A stretch of DNA of 48,590 bases, taken from Mucilaginibacter sp. (GTDB taxonomy: Bacteria; Bacteroidota; Bacteroidia; Sphingobacteriales; Sphingobacteriaceae). Under the pieces are notes generated by a model. That model did not search any database. It was not told the origin of the DNA and saw only the letters and a program-made list of their open reading frames with translations. Positions 39,256-47,172 of the stretch are shown here, piece after piece (within the stretch, counting starts at the first letter, position 1; each line of letters starts with the position of its first letter). The position numbers and the translations under genes are program-made. The DNA is taken from NCBI GenBank assembly GCA_028287895.1, contig JAQBOV010000066.1, positions 1 through 48,590 of the forward strand. The letters are read 5' to 3'.

Positions 39256-41484
39256 ATGAAAAAAGCACTCGTATTGCTTGCACTGATTACTTGTTTTGCT
39301 GGCCTTTACGGTCAGGAGCTTAGAATAAAAAAAGTACAGCAAGACCTAAAAGAGCATACACAGGCAGACACACTGAGAGTAAACCGGCTCAACGAATTAC
39401 CCAATTTAGTAACCTTACCTGTCGGCAAACTGGATACTATGGCCAACGAGGCGCTGTCCATTTCGCGTAAAGTTCATTATGACCAGGGAGAAGTTGCGGC
39501 TTTAATTACCCTGGCCAGGGTGACCTACCGGAAAAATAATTTGCCCCGGGCACTTGCATTAATGCAGCAAGCCATTACCCTGGCAGAAAAAATTAAAGAT
39601 AAAACCCACCTGTCAGATGCCTATGCTGCTCTAAGCGGATTAAATATTATTACCGGTGAAGGCAAGCAGGCATTGGCCTATGCTTTGAAGGCCGTGGCCG
39701 TTGCGCAAACGACCCCGGACAAGCGGCTGATCGCCAGGCGCCAAATTAGTCTTTCCGGCGTATATGCAAACTCAGTAGGGGATTATACCAAAGCGATGGA
39801 ATGGGCGCTAAAAGGTGAACAGAGTGCCGAAGAAGCAAATGACCTGGAATTTCTTGCACTGGCGTGGTCGGCCATGGGCTCAATTTATACCCCAATAGGT
39901 GACCAGGCAAACGCCCTGATCTATTACAAAAAAGCGTTAGCGGCAAATAAAAAGCTCGGCAACCGGAATTTAGAATTTAACCTGCTCAACCACATAGGCG
40001 AAATGTACCGGTTGAGCGGCAACTACCCCGAGGCAATTAAAGCCTACCAGGAAGGGCTCTCCAGGCCCCAAACAGCTTATAATACCGAACTTACAGAAAG
40101 TAACATGGCCGATGTTTATGTAAGGCTCGGGAACCTTCCTATGGCATTTAAATATGCTTTTAAATCGCTTAGCAGTGCAAAGCAAATTAACGATACCGAA
40201 GGCGAGGAATGGATAGATGGCATACTGGCGCGTGCCTATTTAAAATCGAATAAGCCCGACAGCGCGATTTACTATGCGCATATCGGGTACCAGAAAGCTA
40301 ATCATAGCGGAACAATAGAATTTAAGCGTGATAATAGCGAAGCGCTGACCAACGCTTATGCCCTAAAAAGGGATTTCGCTAATGCTTATAAATACCATAT
40401 CCTTTTCATTAGCTATCGCGACAGTATGTCAAGTGCACAGGTGACCAGCCAAACCAGCTTGTTGCAGTATAATTATTCGCTTGCAAGAAAACAGGCACAG
40501 ATCACCGCACTTAACCAGGATAAACAGGCACAGCGTTACCTTTTACGGGGCGCCTCAATTGTGCTCGGATTGATCATTATTACCGCCATTATCCTGCTGA
40601 GGAATAACCGTCAAAAGCAAAAAGCAAATAACCTGCTGAGTAAGCAAAAACAAATGATAGAACAGGAGCGTGACAAAACCAATAAAGCACTGGCTGATCT
40701 GCAGCTTACCCAAAAGCAACTGGTCCAGTCCGAAAAAATGGCTTCTTTGGGTGAACTGACTGCCGGAATAGCCCACGAGATACAAAACCCGCTTAATTTT
40801 GTCAACAATTTTTCGGAAGTGTGTATTGAATTACTGCATGAACTTACAGAAGAAGCAAAATCCGGTAACCATAAAGAAGTAACAGCCATCGCCGGCGACC
40901 TGAGCCGGAACCTGGAGAAAATAAACCACCATGGGAAGCGTGCTGATTTCATTGTTAAAGGAATGCTGCAACACTCGCGCACGGGTACAGGCGAACGCCA
41001 GCTGACCAATATCAATGTATTAGCCGATGAGTTTTTCAAACTTTCCTACCATGGGCTCCGGGCAAAAAATAAATCATTTAATGCTGAACTGGCAACTCAT
41101 TTTGACCCGGACCTGCCAAAGATCAATGCGATTCCGCAGGATATCGGCAGGGTGATGCTCAATCTGTTCAATAACGCCTTTTATGCGGTAAACCAAAAGC
41201 AGAAAACTGCGGGAGCGGATTATAAACCAGAGGTGACCGTAATCACATCGGCAGAAAACGGGCAGGTGATCATTAAAGTAAAAGATAACGGCAATGGTAT
41301 TCCCGATTCTATTAAAGACAAGATCATGCAGCCATTTTTCACCACCAAACCAACCGGAGAAGGCACAGGTCTAGGACTTTCCTTGACTTATGATATGGTG
41401 GTCAAGGGGCATGGGGGTAAAATAGACATTAATACGAAAGAGGGTGAATACACAGAATTTAAAGTGGTATTACCGCTTTCTTAG
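39256..41484 (+). CDS. TPR-sensor histidine kinase
   Basis: 742 residues from the ATG at 39256, chosen because it begins a clean signal peptide ([19 protein letters not shown]). The periplasmic region (about 20-415) contains about eight tetratricopeptide repeats. A transmembrane helix (about 432-450, [17 protein letters not shown]) is followed by a coiled coil. The H box [22 protein letters not shown] has phosphoacceptor His507. The HATPase part has [10 protein letters not shown] (N box), [26 protein letters not shown] and HGGKIDI. It leads a four-gene cassette with a second kinase, a receiver and a receiver-cyclase. The TPR sensor probably binds a periplasmic protein or peptide. Confidence 0.93.
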   Translation: MKKALVLLALITCFAGLYGQELRIKKVQQDLKEHTQADTLRVNRLNELPNLVTLPVGKLDTMANEALSISRKVHYDQGEVAALITLARVTYRKNNLPRALALMQQAITLAEKIKDKTHLSDAYAALSGLNIITGEGKQALAYALKAVAVAQTTPDKRLIARRQISLSGVYANSVGDYTKAMEWALKGEQSAEEANDLEFLALAWSAMGSIYTPIGDQANALIYYKKALAANKKLGNRNLEFNLLNHIGEMYRLSGNYPEAIKAYQEGLSRPQTAYNTELTESNMADVYVRLGNLPMAFKYAFKSLSSAKQINDTEGEEWIDGILARAYLKSNKPDSAIYYAHIGYQKANHSGTIEFKRDNSEALTNAYALKRDFANAYKYHILFISYRDSMSSAQVTSQTSLLQYNYSLARKQAQITALNQDKQAQRYLLRGASIVLGLIIITAIILLRNNRQKQKANNLLSKQKQMIEQERDKTNKALADLQLTQKQLVQSEKMASLGELTAGIAHEIQNPLNFVNNFSEVCIELLHELTEEAKSGNHKEVTAIAGDLSRNLEKINHHGKRADFIVKGMLQHSRTGTGERQLTNINVLADEFFKLSYHGLRAKNKSFNAELATHFDPDLPKINAIPQDIGRVMLNLFNNAFYAVNQKQKTAGADYKPEVTVITSAENGQVIIKVKDNGNGIPDSIKDKIMQPFFTTKPTGEGTGLGLSLTYDMVVKGHGGKIDINTKEGEYTEFKVVLPLS

Positions 41485-41530
41485 GTTTAATAATTACTTT
41501 TAGGCTTCAGATATGAACTCAAATTAAAGC

Positions 41531-42835
41531 ATGGACTTTTTTTACTTCCTGGCCGCATTTTTATTGATAAGACATTTAATAAAAACGCTTAAATTTTCGG
41601 TTTTATATCCAAAGTGGCGAAGCTTGCTTACCATCGCCAGCTGGGGTACGATCATCCTTTACATTGCATCTTTCGCGCTGACGGATGACTCATTAAAGGA
41701 TTTTTTGGGTAGTGCTATATTATTTGGCCTGATATTTTATCTAAATAAGCAACCCGATTTTCAATCCCAAAGGTCATACCTTATGGCCAATATTCCCCTG
41801 ATAACGATGGGGTTGATCAATGGTATCACTCAGCTTGTGGTCCCCGATTTTTATGACAAGTACCATAACTATTTTCAATGGGTTACTATTGCTGCATTCG
41901 CCTGGATCTTTGGCAGATGGGCAACCTCTAAAAAGCAGGCAGAGGAATTAAGGATCAGTGCAGAGCGCCGGGCAGAACTTGAAATATTGGTGCAAGAGCG
42001 CACAACTGAACTGCTGAAGCAAAAGAATGAGCTTCAGCAAACAGTTAAAGAACTCAAATCGACCCAAAATCAACTGATCCAATCCGAAAAGATGGCCTCG
42101 CTCGGCGAGCTGACAGCAGGTATCGCCCATGAGATACAAAACCCGCTCAATTTTGTCAATAACTTCTCAGAGGTAAGTATGGAACTGCTCGATGAAATGG
42201 AAGAAGAATTAAACAAAGGAGACACAGCCGAAGCGATAACCATTGCAGCTGATATAAAACAGAACCTTGAAAAAATACATCACCATGGCCAGCGGGCTGA
42301 TGGCATAGTAAAGGGCATGCTGCAACATTCAAGGGCTAGCAGCGGGCAAAAGGAGCCGACCGATTTGAACGTGCTGGCCGATGAGTATTTAAGACTGGCC
42401 TATCATGGTTTGCGTGCAAAAGATAAATCCTTTAACGCTGATTTGGTGACTCATTTTGATAGTGCTTTACCCAAAGCCAACATGGTACCGCAGGACGTGG
42501 GACGGGTAATCCTTAACCTGTTAACCAATGCGTTTTATGCGGTACAACAAAAGCAGAAAACCAATGGGCAGGAATATAAGCCAACGGTTGAAGTGACCAC
42601 ATCCTGCGGCAAGAAATCTATCACGATTACAGTTAAGGATAATGGCATGGGGATACCAGAAAATATAAAGGGTAAGATCATGCAGCCATTTTTTACTACC
42701 AAACCAACCGGTGAGGGCACAGGCCTGGGTTTGTCTATGAGCTATGATATCATTGTAAAGGCGCACGGGGGGGATATAGACATTGATACCAAAGAGGGGG
42801 AATACACCCAATTTACCATTACAATTCCAATTTAG
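41531..42835 (+). CDS. Membrane histidine kinase, paralogue of the TPR kinase
   Basis: 434 residues. Four hydrophobic helices are predicted (about 3-20, 36-55, 62-78, 85-135). A coiled coil (about 135-185, [34 protein letters not shown]) leads to the kinase core. H box: [22 protein letters not shown] with His200. The HATPase has [36 protein letters not shown] and HGGDIDI. The kinase core is strikingly similar to that of the upstream TPR kinase, about two thirds identical by eye, so the two arose by duplication with swapped sensor ends. Both probably phosphorylate the receivers downstream. Gap to the upstream gene 46 bases. Confidence 0.93.
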   Translation: MDFFYFLAAFLLIRHLIKTLKFSVLYPKWRSLLTIASWGTIILYIASFALTDDSLKDFLGSAILFGLIFYLNKQPDFQSQRSYLMANIPLITMGLINGITQLVVPDFYDKYHNYFQWVTIAAFAWIFGRWATSKKQAEELRISAERRAELEILVQERTTELLKQKNELQQTVKELKSTQNQLIQSEKMASLGELTAGIAHEIQNPLNFVNNFSEVSMELLDEMEEELNKGDTAEAITIAADIKQNLEKIHHHGQRADGIVKGMLQHSRASSGQKEPTDLNVLADEYLRLAYHGLRAKDKSFNADLVTHFDSALPKANMVPQDVGRVILNLLTNAFYAVQQKQKTNGQEYKPTVEVTTSCGKKSITITVKDNGMGIPENIKGKIMQPFFTTKPTGEGTGLGLSMSYDIIVKAHGGDIDIDTKEGEYTQFTITIPI

Positions 42836-42871
42836 ACTAACTTATTATTATATTTAGCTGATCTGATTAAC

Positions 42872-43249
42872 ATGAAAATATTAGTAGTTGATGACGAGGC
42901 CGATGTACAGCCTTTATTTATTCAGCGTTTCCGAAAAGAAATTAGAAATGGCGAATTTGACTTTTCATTTGCCCTGTCAGGCGAAGAGGCGCTGAACTAT
43001 TTACATACTGCACATTCTGAAATCGTACTGATACTGTCAGATATTAATATGCCGGGCATGACCGGCATTGAACTGCTATCACGTATCAGGCATGAATATG
43101 AAACACCACCACCAGTGGTGATGATGATCACCGCCTATGGTGACGAGGAAAATCGCAGCCAGGCAATACAAAACGGCGCAAACGATTTTTTAACCAAGCC
43201 GCTGGACTTTAATTTATTAAAAGAGAAACTTAAAACATTTGTTGTATAA
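42872..43249 (+). CDS. Single-domain response regulator (CheY-like)
   Basis: 125 residues, a complete receiver domain with no output domain. Acidic pair Asp7-Asp8, phosphoacceptor Asp57 (LSDINMPG), Thr87 and Lys109 (TKP) are all in place. It should accept phosphate from one or both upstream kinases and act through protein contact, or as a phosphate relay or sink. Its stop codon shares a base with the ATG of the receiver-cyclase (TAATG), so the two are tightly coupled. Confidence 0.93.
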   Translation: MKILVVDDEADVQPLFIQRFRKEIRNGEFDFSFALSGEEALNYLHTAHSEIVLILSDINMPGMTGIELLSRIRHEYETPPPVVMMITAYGDEENRSQAIQNGANDFLTKPLDFNLLKEKLKTFVV

Positions 43250-44292
43250 TGGCCAAAATACTTGTAGTAGATGATGAGGCCGACCTGGAGCTGCTTGTAA
43301 AGCAAAAATTCAGGCGCAAGATCAGGGAAAATATTTACGAGTTTATTTTTGCAAAAAATGGGGAAGATGCCCTGCAGAAGTTACTGGAAAACCCGGATGT
43401 TGATGTAATGCTCAGCGACATTAATATGCCGGTTATGGACGGTCTGACTTTACTAACACGTCTTGCCGAGTCAAATTCCATTTTAAAAGCGGTGATGGTT
43501 TCGGCTTATGGTGATATGCAAAATATCCGTACTGCAATGAACAGGGGCGCCTTTGACTTTGTCTGTAAACCTGTTGATTTTGAAGACCTTGATGTAACTA
43601 TTGAGAAGACAATACAACATGTGCTGCAGATTCGGGCCACCGTTGCTGCAATAAAGGAAAACAATATCCTGAAAATGTATGTGGATGAAAATGTACTGAA
43701 CTTTATGACGAGCAAGGAATATGAAAAAAGCCTGCTCGAGAACGAAACGGTACAAGCCACTGTCATGTTCGTTGATATCTGCGGTTTTACGGCAATTACA
43801 GAAAATGCGCCTGCTGACCAGGTTGTTACGATCATTAATAAACTTTTTGACCGGATAGTAAAAGAAGTGATCGCCCAAAATGGCCATGTGGATAAATTTA
43901 TGGGTGATGCGGTGATGGCTGTTTTCAGGGGCAAATATCATTTAGACCGGGCAATTGATGCCGGACTGGCTGTAAGGGAGCAAATAAAAAAAGTGGATGG
44001 ATTGGCAGCAAACGATAAGGTTTTTCAACCCGAGGTGTCCATAGGGATCAATTCGGGCGAGATGATATCAGGTAACATCGGATCAGCCTCGCTCAAACGG
44101 CTGGACTATACGGTTATCGGCGATGCGGTAAACTTAGCACAAAGGTTACAGTCGGCCGCTAAGGCAAGCCAGATCATCATTACAGAAGAAGTTTACGAAA
44201 TGGCAAAAGAATCATTCAAATGTCAGCGGATAGGTGAGGTGAGTTTAAAAAACAAAGCCCGGCCCGTGGTGCTTTACGAAGTGGTAGAATAA
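43249..44292 (+). CDS. Receiver-linked class III adenylate cyclase
   Basis: 347 residues. Receiver 1-122: Asp8-Asp9, phosphoacceptor Asp57 (LSDINMPVMDG), Lys107 (CKP). A helical linker (about 123-165) leads to a class III cyclase domain (about 168-347): metal ligands Asp176 (FVDICGFTAITE) and Asp220 (MGDAVMAVF), adenine-specifying Lys216 and Thr288 (YTVIGD), and transition-state Asn295 and Arg299 (NLAQRL). The Lys/Thr pair fits an adenylate, not a guanylate, cyclase of the IIIb type. Predicted output of the cassette is therefore cAMP controlled by receiver phosphorylation. Product specificity is an inference from these residues. Confidence 0.93.
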   Translation: MAKILVVDDEADLELLVKQKFRRKIRENIYEFIFAKNGEDALQKLLENPDVDVMLSDINMPVMDGLTLLTRLAESNSILKAVMVSAYGDMQNIRTAMNRGAFDFVCKPVDFEDLDVTIEKTIQHVLQIRATVAAIKENNILKMYVDENVLNFMTSKEYEKSLLENETVQATVMFVDICGFTAITENAPADQVVTIINKLFDRIVKEVIAQNGHVDKFMGDAVMAVFRGKYHLDRAIDAGLAVREQIKKVDGLAANDKVFQPEVSIGINSGEMISGNIGSASLKRLDYTVIGDAVNLAQRLQSAAKASQIIITEEVYEMAKESFKCQRIGEVSLKNKARPVVLYEVVE

Positions 44293-44306
44293 AGGCGATG
44301 GTTGAT

Positions 44307-44340
44307 TAAGTTGATATCCGATAATCAGCCCATCAACTTA
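44307..44340. terminator. Hairpin between convergent cyclase and YitT genes
   Basis: TAAGTTGAT (44307-44315) pairs perfectly with ATCAACTTA (44332-44340) around a 16-base loop. No T tract follows. It shares ATTAAGTTGAT with the inverted repeat at 6141-6151, so it may be a short dispersed element reused as terminator. Confidence 0.45.
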
Positions 44341-44363
44341 CTATCAGGCAATCTAACTCTGTT

Positions 44364-45239
44364 TTAATGCCTTGCCCTTTTCTTTAATACACCACCGGCG
44401 GCCTCTTTTATAGTTCCGGTAAACATAAAAGCCTTAGGATCAATCCCGTGCACGATATTTTTTAAGCGCCTTATTTCCAGCCGGGTGACTACGGTAAAAA
44501 TAATATCGACCGGCTGGCTTACCTCAAAGCTACCTTTTAAAAAACCGCGCTCGCCTTTGTAAATGGTAATTCCTCTCCCCAGATCCATCACTAATTTTTC
44601 CTTTATTAATTCGCTTTGACCTGATATGATGGTAAATCCTGTGTATTCTTCAAGTCCCTCTATAACAAAATTAATGGTATGTGAAGCAGCGTAATAAGTC
44701 ATTATAGAATACAATGCAGTAGGAAGACCCAGTTTAAAAGCTGCAATAGAAAATATAATTATATTTATTCCTAATATAATTTCGCTTATTGTAAAGCTGC
44801 TTCTTTTAAGGGTAAACAGAGCCAACACTTCAATCCCGTCGAGCGCGCATCCACCACGTATGGCCAGGCCTACACCGGTTCCCATAAAAACGCCGCCAAA
44901 AATGCACACCAGCAATTTATCAGATGTAATAACCGGGTAGGGAACAAATTGCAAACATATACCAACGCCAATTATGGCGGCCAATGTCTTCCAGGCAAAT
45001 CTTCCGTTAACTTGAAATATCCCCATAATGATAAAAGGTATGTTGGCAGTTACAATGACATAGGCGATATTAATGTGATACAACTCATGGATAAGCAAGG
45101 ATATACCGGTAACGCCGCCGTCAAAAAACTCATTGGGAACCAGGAAACTCTTTAAGGCAAAGCCACAGATCAGGATACCTGCAACTATATAAGCGGTATC
45201 TTTTATACTGGCTAAAACCGAATGCTTATTGGTTCCCAT
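44364..45239 (-). CDS. YitT family membrane protein (DUF161-DUF2179)
   Basis: 291 residues. Five or six transmembrane helices in the N-terminal DUF161 part (about 10-175), including the characteristic FFDGGVTGISLLIH and GTGVGLAIRGGCALDGIEVLA. The C-terminal DUF2179 domain (about 195-280) reads GFTIISGQSELIKEKLVMDLGRGITIYKGERGFLKG ... VVTRLEIRRLKNIVHGIDPKAFMF. The family is widespread but its transported substrate is unknown. It is downstream of the HD-domain gene with a 15-base gap, so they share a transcript. Confidence 0.92.
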   Translation of the reverse strand: MGTNKHSVLASIKDTAYIVAGILICGFALKSFLVPNEFFDGGVTGISLLIHELYHINIAYVIVTANIPFIIMGIFQVNGRFAWKTLAAIIGVGICLQFVPYPVITSDKLLVCIFGGVFMGTGVGLAIRGGCALDGIEVLALFTLKRSSFTISEIILGINIIIFSIAAFKLGLPTALYSIMTYYAASHTINFVIEGLEEYTGFTIISGQSELIKEKLVMDLGRGITIYKGERGFLKGSFEVSQPVDIIFTVVTRLEIRRLKNIVHGIDPKAFMFTGTIKEAAGGVLKKRARH

Positions 45240-45254
45240 TTAAGGTATGGTTAT

Positions 45255-45830
45255 TTAAATTTTTGATTTTACTAATTTAATATATTCTTCCTTTTTTGCC
45301 TGTCTTAATTTTAGAGAGACCGCCGTATGATAACGATGTCCTTCAATAAAATCAACCTGCTCACGGTTCCACTCACTTTCATCTCTCACGAGCCCCTCAT
45401 AACAGAGCTCTGAAAACAACCTGTTGCTCAGCATAACAAAGTCATCCCGGCCAAGATAGTCCAGGTCGGCATCGCACAATATTTCTTCCAGAGGGGTGTG
45501 CGGCGACTGTGGTACGCGCGTAGCCATGATCATACCGCATATGCTATCAGTTTCGGCGGGCTGATAGCTATAAAGTGGCAAATACTGGCGGACAATTCTG
45601 CATGATTCTTCCTCGTGTCCATAGCGCGTCTTAATAAAACCGGCATCATGAAATAAGGCTGCCGTCAGCAATAGTTTTTGTTCATAGTTTGAGATACCTT
45701 CCGCATTGGCTATCTTTTCGGCCGAAGCATAAACATCCAGCGCATGATCAATACCGTGATAGGATAAATGAGCAGGTAATTCAAGCTTTAGTTTGTTTAA
45801 AATAAATTTACCCGCGCGTTTAAATTGCAT
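45255..45830 (-). CDS. HD domain phosphohydrolase
   Basis: 191 residues. HD-domain metal residues are seen in order: HGIDHALDVYASAEKIA (first His), LLLTAALFHDAGFIKTRYGHEEES (the HD pair), and DADLDYLGRDDF (last Asp). It likely hydrolyses a phosphate ester or nucleotide; similar proteins are annotated phosphohydrolases without substrate. Its fold is complete and length normal. It is co-directional with YitT (15-base gap) and lies 125 bases downstream of the 2OG-Fe(II) oxygenase gene. Confidence 0.88.
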   Translation of the reverse strand: MQFKRAGKFILNKLKLELPAHLSYHGIDHALDVYASAEKIANAEGISNYEQKLLLTAALFHDAGFIKTRYGHEEESCRIVRQYLPLYSYQPAETDSICGMIMATRVPQSPHTPLEEILCDADLDYLGRDDFVMLSNRLFSELCYEGLVRDESEWNREQVDFIEGHRYHTAVSLKLRQAKKEEYIKLVKSKI

Positions 45831-45955
45831 TAATCAGCCTGTATTATATCGCTAAGATATTTAATGTTTTTGTTTTATGAAATATGAACGTGAATGCAAT
45901 CAGGATTTATCTGCATACTGACAGAAAAACAAGACTGCCAACTCAAAACCGCAAG

Positions 45956-46918
45956 CTACTTTTTTAACCCTATCTCGCGCAAACGTTCATCCAGGTATTC
46001 ACCTGCTGTTATATCGCTGTACTTTTTAGGGTGTTGCGCATCAATGCACGATTCAAGGCAGGTAAGGTCCATCTGTGATTTAGGATGTAAAAAGAACGGT
46101 ACCGAATAACGCGAATTCTTCATTTGCTCACGCGCAGGATTAACCACCCTGTGCGTGGTTGATTTCAATTTGTTATTGGTTAAGCGCTGCAGCATGTCAC
46201 CCACGTTGACCACCACATCCTCGCCCTGAGCCTTTACCGGGAACCATTCGTTCTCGCGGGTAAGCAGTTGGAGCCCATCGGCGCTGGCTCCGATCAAAAG
46301 TGTTATTAAATTAATATCTTCATGCGCCCCTGCCCTTACTGCATCCTGCGGAAGTGCATCAGGGTCTTCAATAGGAAAATAATGCAAGGTGCGCAGGATC
46401 GAATTGCCATTATGCACTTTATCGTCAAAATAATTCTCGGGCAGGTTTAAATATATTGCGATGGCACGTAATAAGTATTGGCCCGCATTCTCCAGTTTTT
46501 GGTAAACTTCACGTGTAATGGGGTTAAACTCCTGCAATTCCTCCACTGCTAAATTTTCAGGATATTCATTTTTTACCGGGTCGTTATCCGTAACTGTTTG
46601 TCCTATCTGCCAAAATTCTTTCAGATCCGGTGTTTTAAACCCTTTTGCGGTTTCTTTTCCTTTACTCGTATAACCACGCTGACCGGCTAATTCGGCCTTT
46701 TCGTATTTTAATTTTGTTGCTTCCGGCAGTTTAAACAAGTTTGTCACCTGTTCATAAAGTTTATTAATCAGCTCTTTACTTAATCCATGATTGGTAATGG
46801 TAACAAAACCCGTTTCATTAAAGGCCTTACCGATATCTTCCGAAAAACGCTTCTTTTCTTCCGCGTTGCCATTAATATAGGTGTTTAAATCAAGTCGTGG
46901 AATATTTACTGTGCTCAT
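45956..46918 (-). CDS. Isopenicillin-N-synthase-like 2OG-Fe(II) oxygenase
   Basis: 320 residues from the ATG at 46918; an upstream in-frame start at 46951 gives an unlikely N-terminus. Plant/fungal-type DIOX_N domain first (about 1-120: VNIPRLDLNTYI ... GFVTITNHGLSKELINKLYEQVTNLFKLP ... QRGYTSKGKET). The double-stranded beta-helix core carries the iron ligands His-x-Asp in AHEDINLITLLIG and the distal His in STTHRVVNP, with the 2-oxoglutarate-binding Arg-x-Ser in NSRYSVPFFLHP. It should hydroxylate or desaturate a small molecule using 2OG and O2. Substrate unknown; no biosynthetic cluster is adjacent. Confidence 0.92.
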   Translation of the reverse strand: MSTVNIPRLDLNTYINGNAEEKKRFSEDIGKAFNETGFVTITNHGLSKELINKLYEQVTNLFKLPEATKLKYEKAELAGQRGYTSKGKETAKGFKTPDLKEFWQIGQTVTDNDPVKNEYPENLAVEELQEFNPITREVYQKLENAGQYLLRAIAIYLNLPENYFDDKVHNGNSILRTLHYFPIEDPDALPQDAVRAGAHEDINLITLLIGASADGLQLLTRENEWFPVKAQGEDVVVNVGDMLQRLTNNKLKSTTHRVVNPAREQMKNSRYSVPFFLHPKSQMDLTCLESCIDAQHPKKYSDITAGEYLDERLREIGLKK

Positions 46919-47172
46919 GTATTCATTTGTAATAACGAGTAAAATTATCAATTATCGGGTGATATAAATTGATTGTGTAAAAATATCATACCTGTAAATT
47001 GATCGGCGTACTTATCGTTTTAAATAAAACAATTGACAGATTAAACGTTTTATAGTTTATTGTATCAAAATATATGATTGATTTTTTAATATTGAGAAGA
47101 ATATGAAACTATGGCGGGACAAAAAAAAACAAATTGACGGCAGCGCATTTTAGATTCATAAAAAAACAACCA
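46919..47172. other. Divergent spacer between oxygenase and DUF6600 genes
   Basis: An AT-rich 254-base divergent spacer. No exact TAnnTTTG box is found for either gene. A TTGACA string at about 47033 is followed by TATAGTTTATTG, only a loose resemblance to a promoter. No RNA gene seen. Confidence 0.4.
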
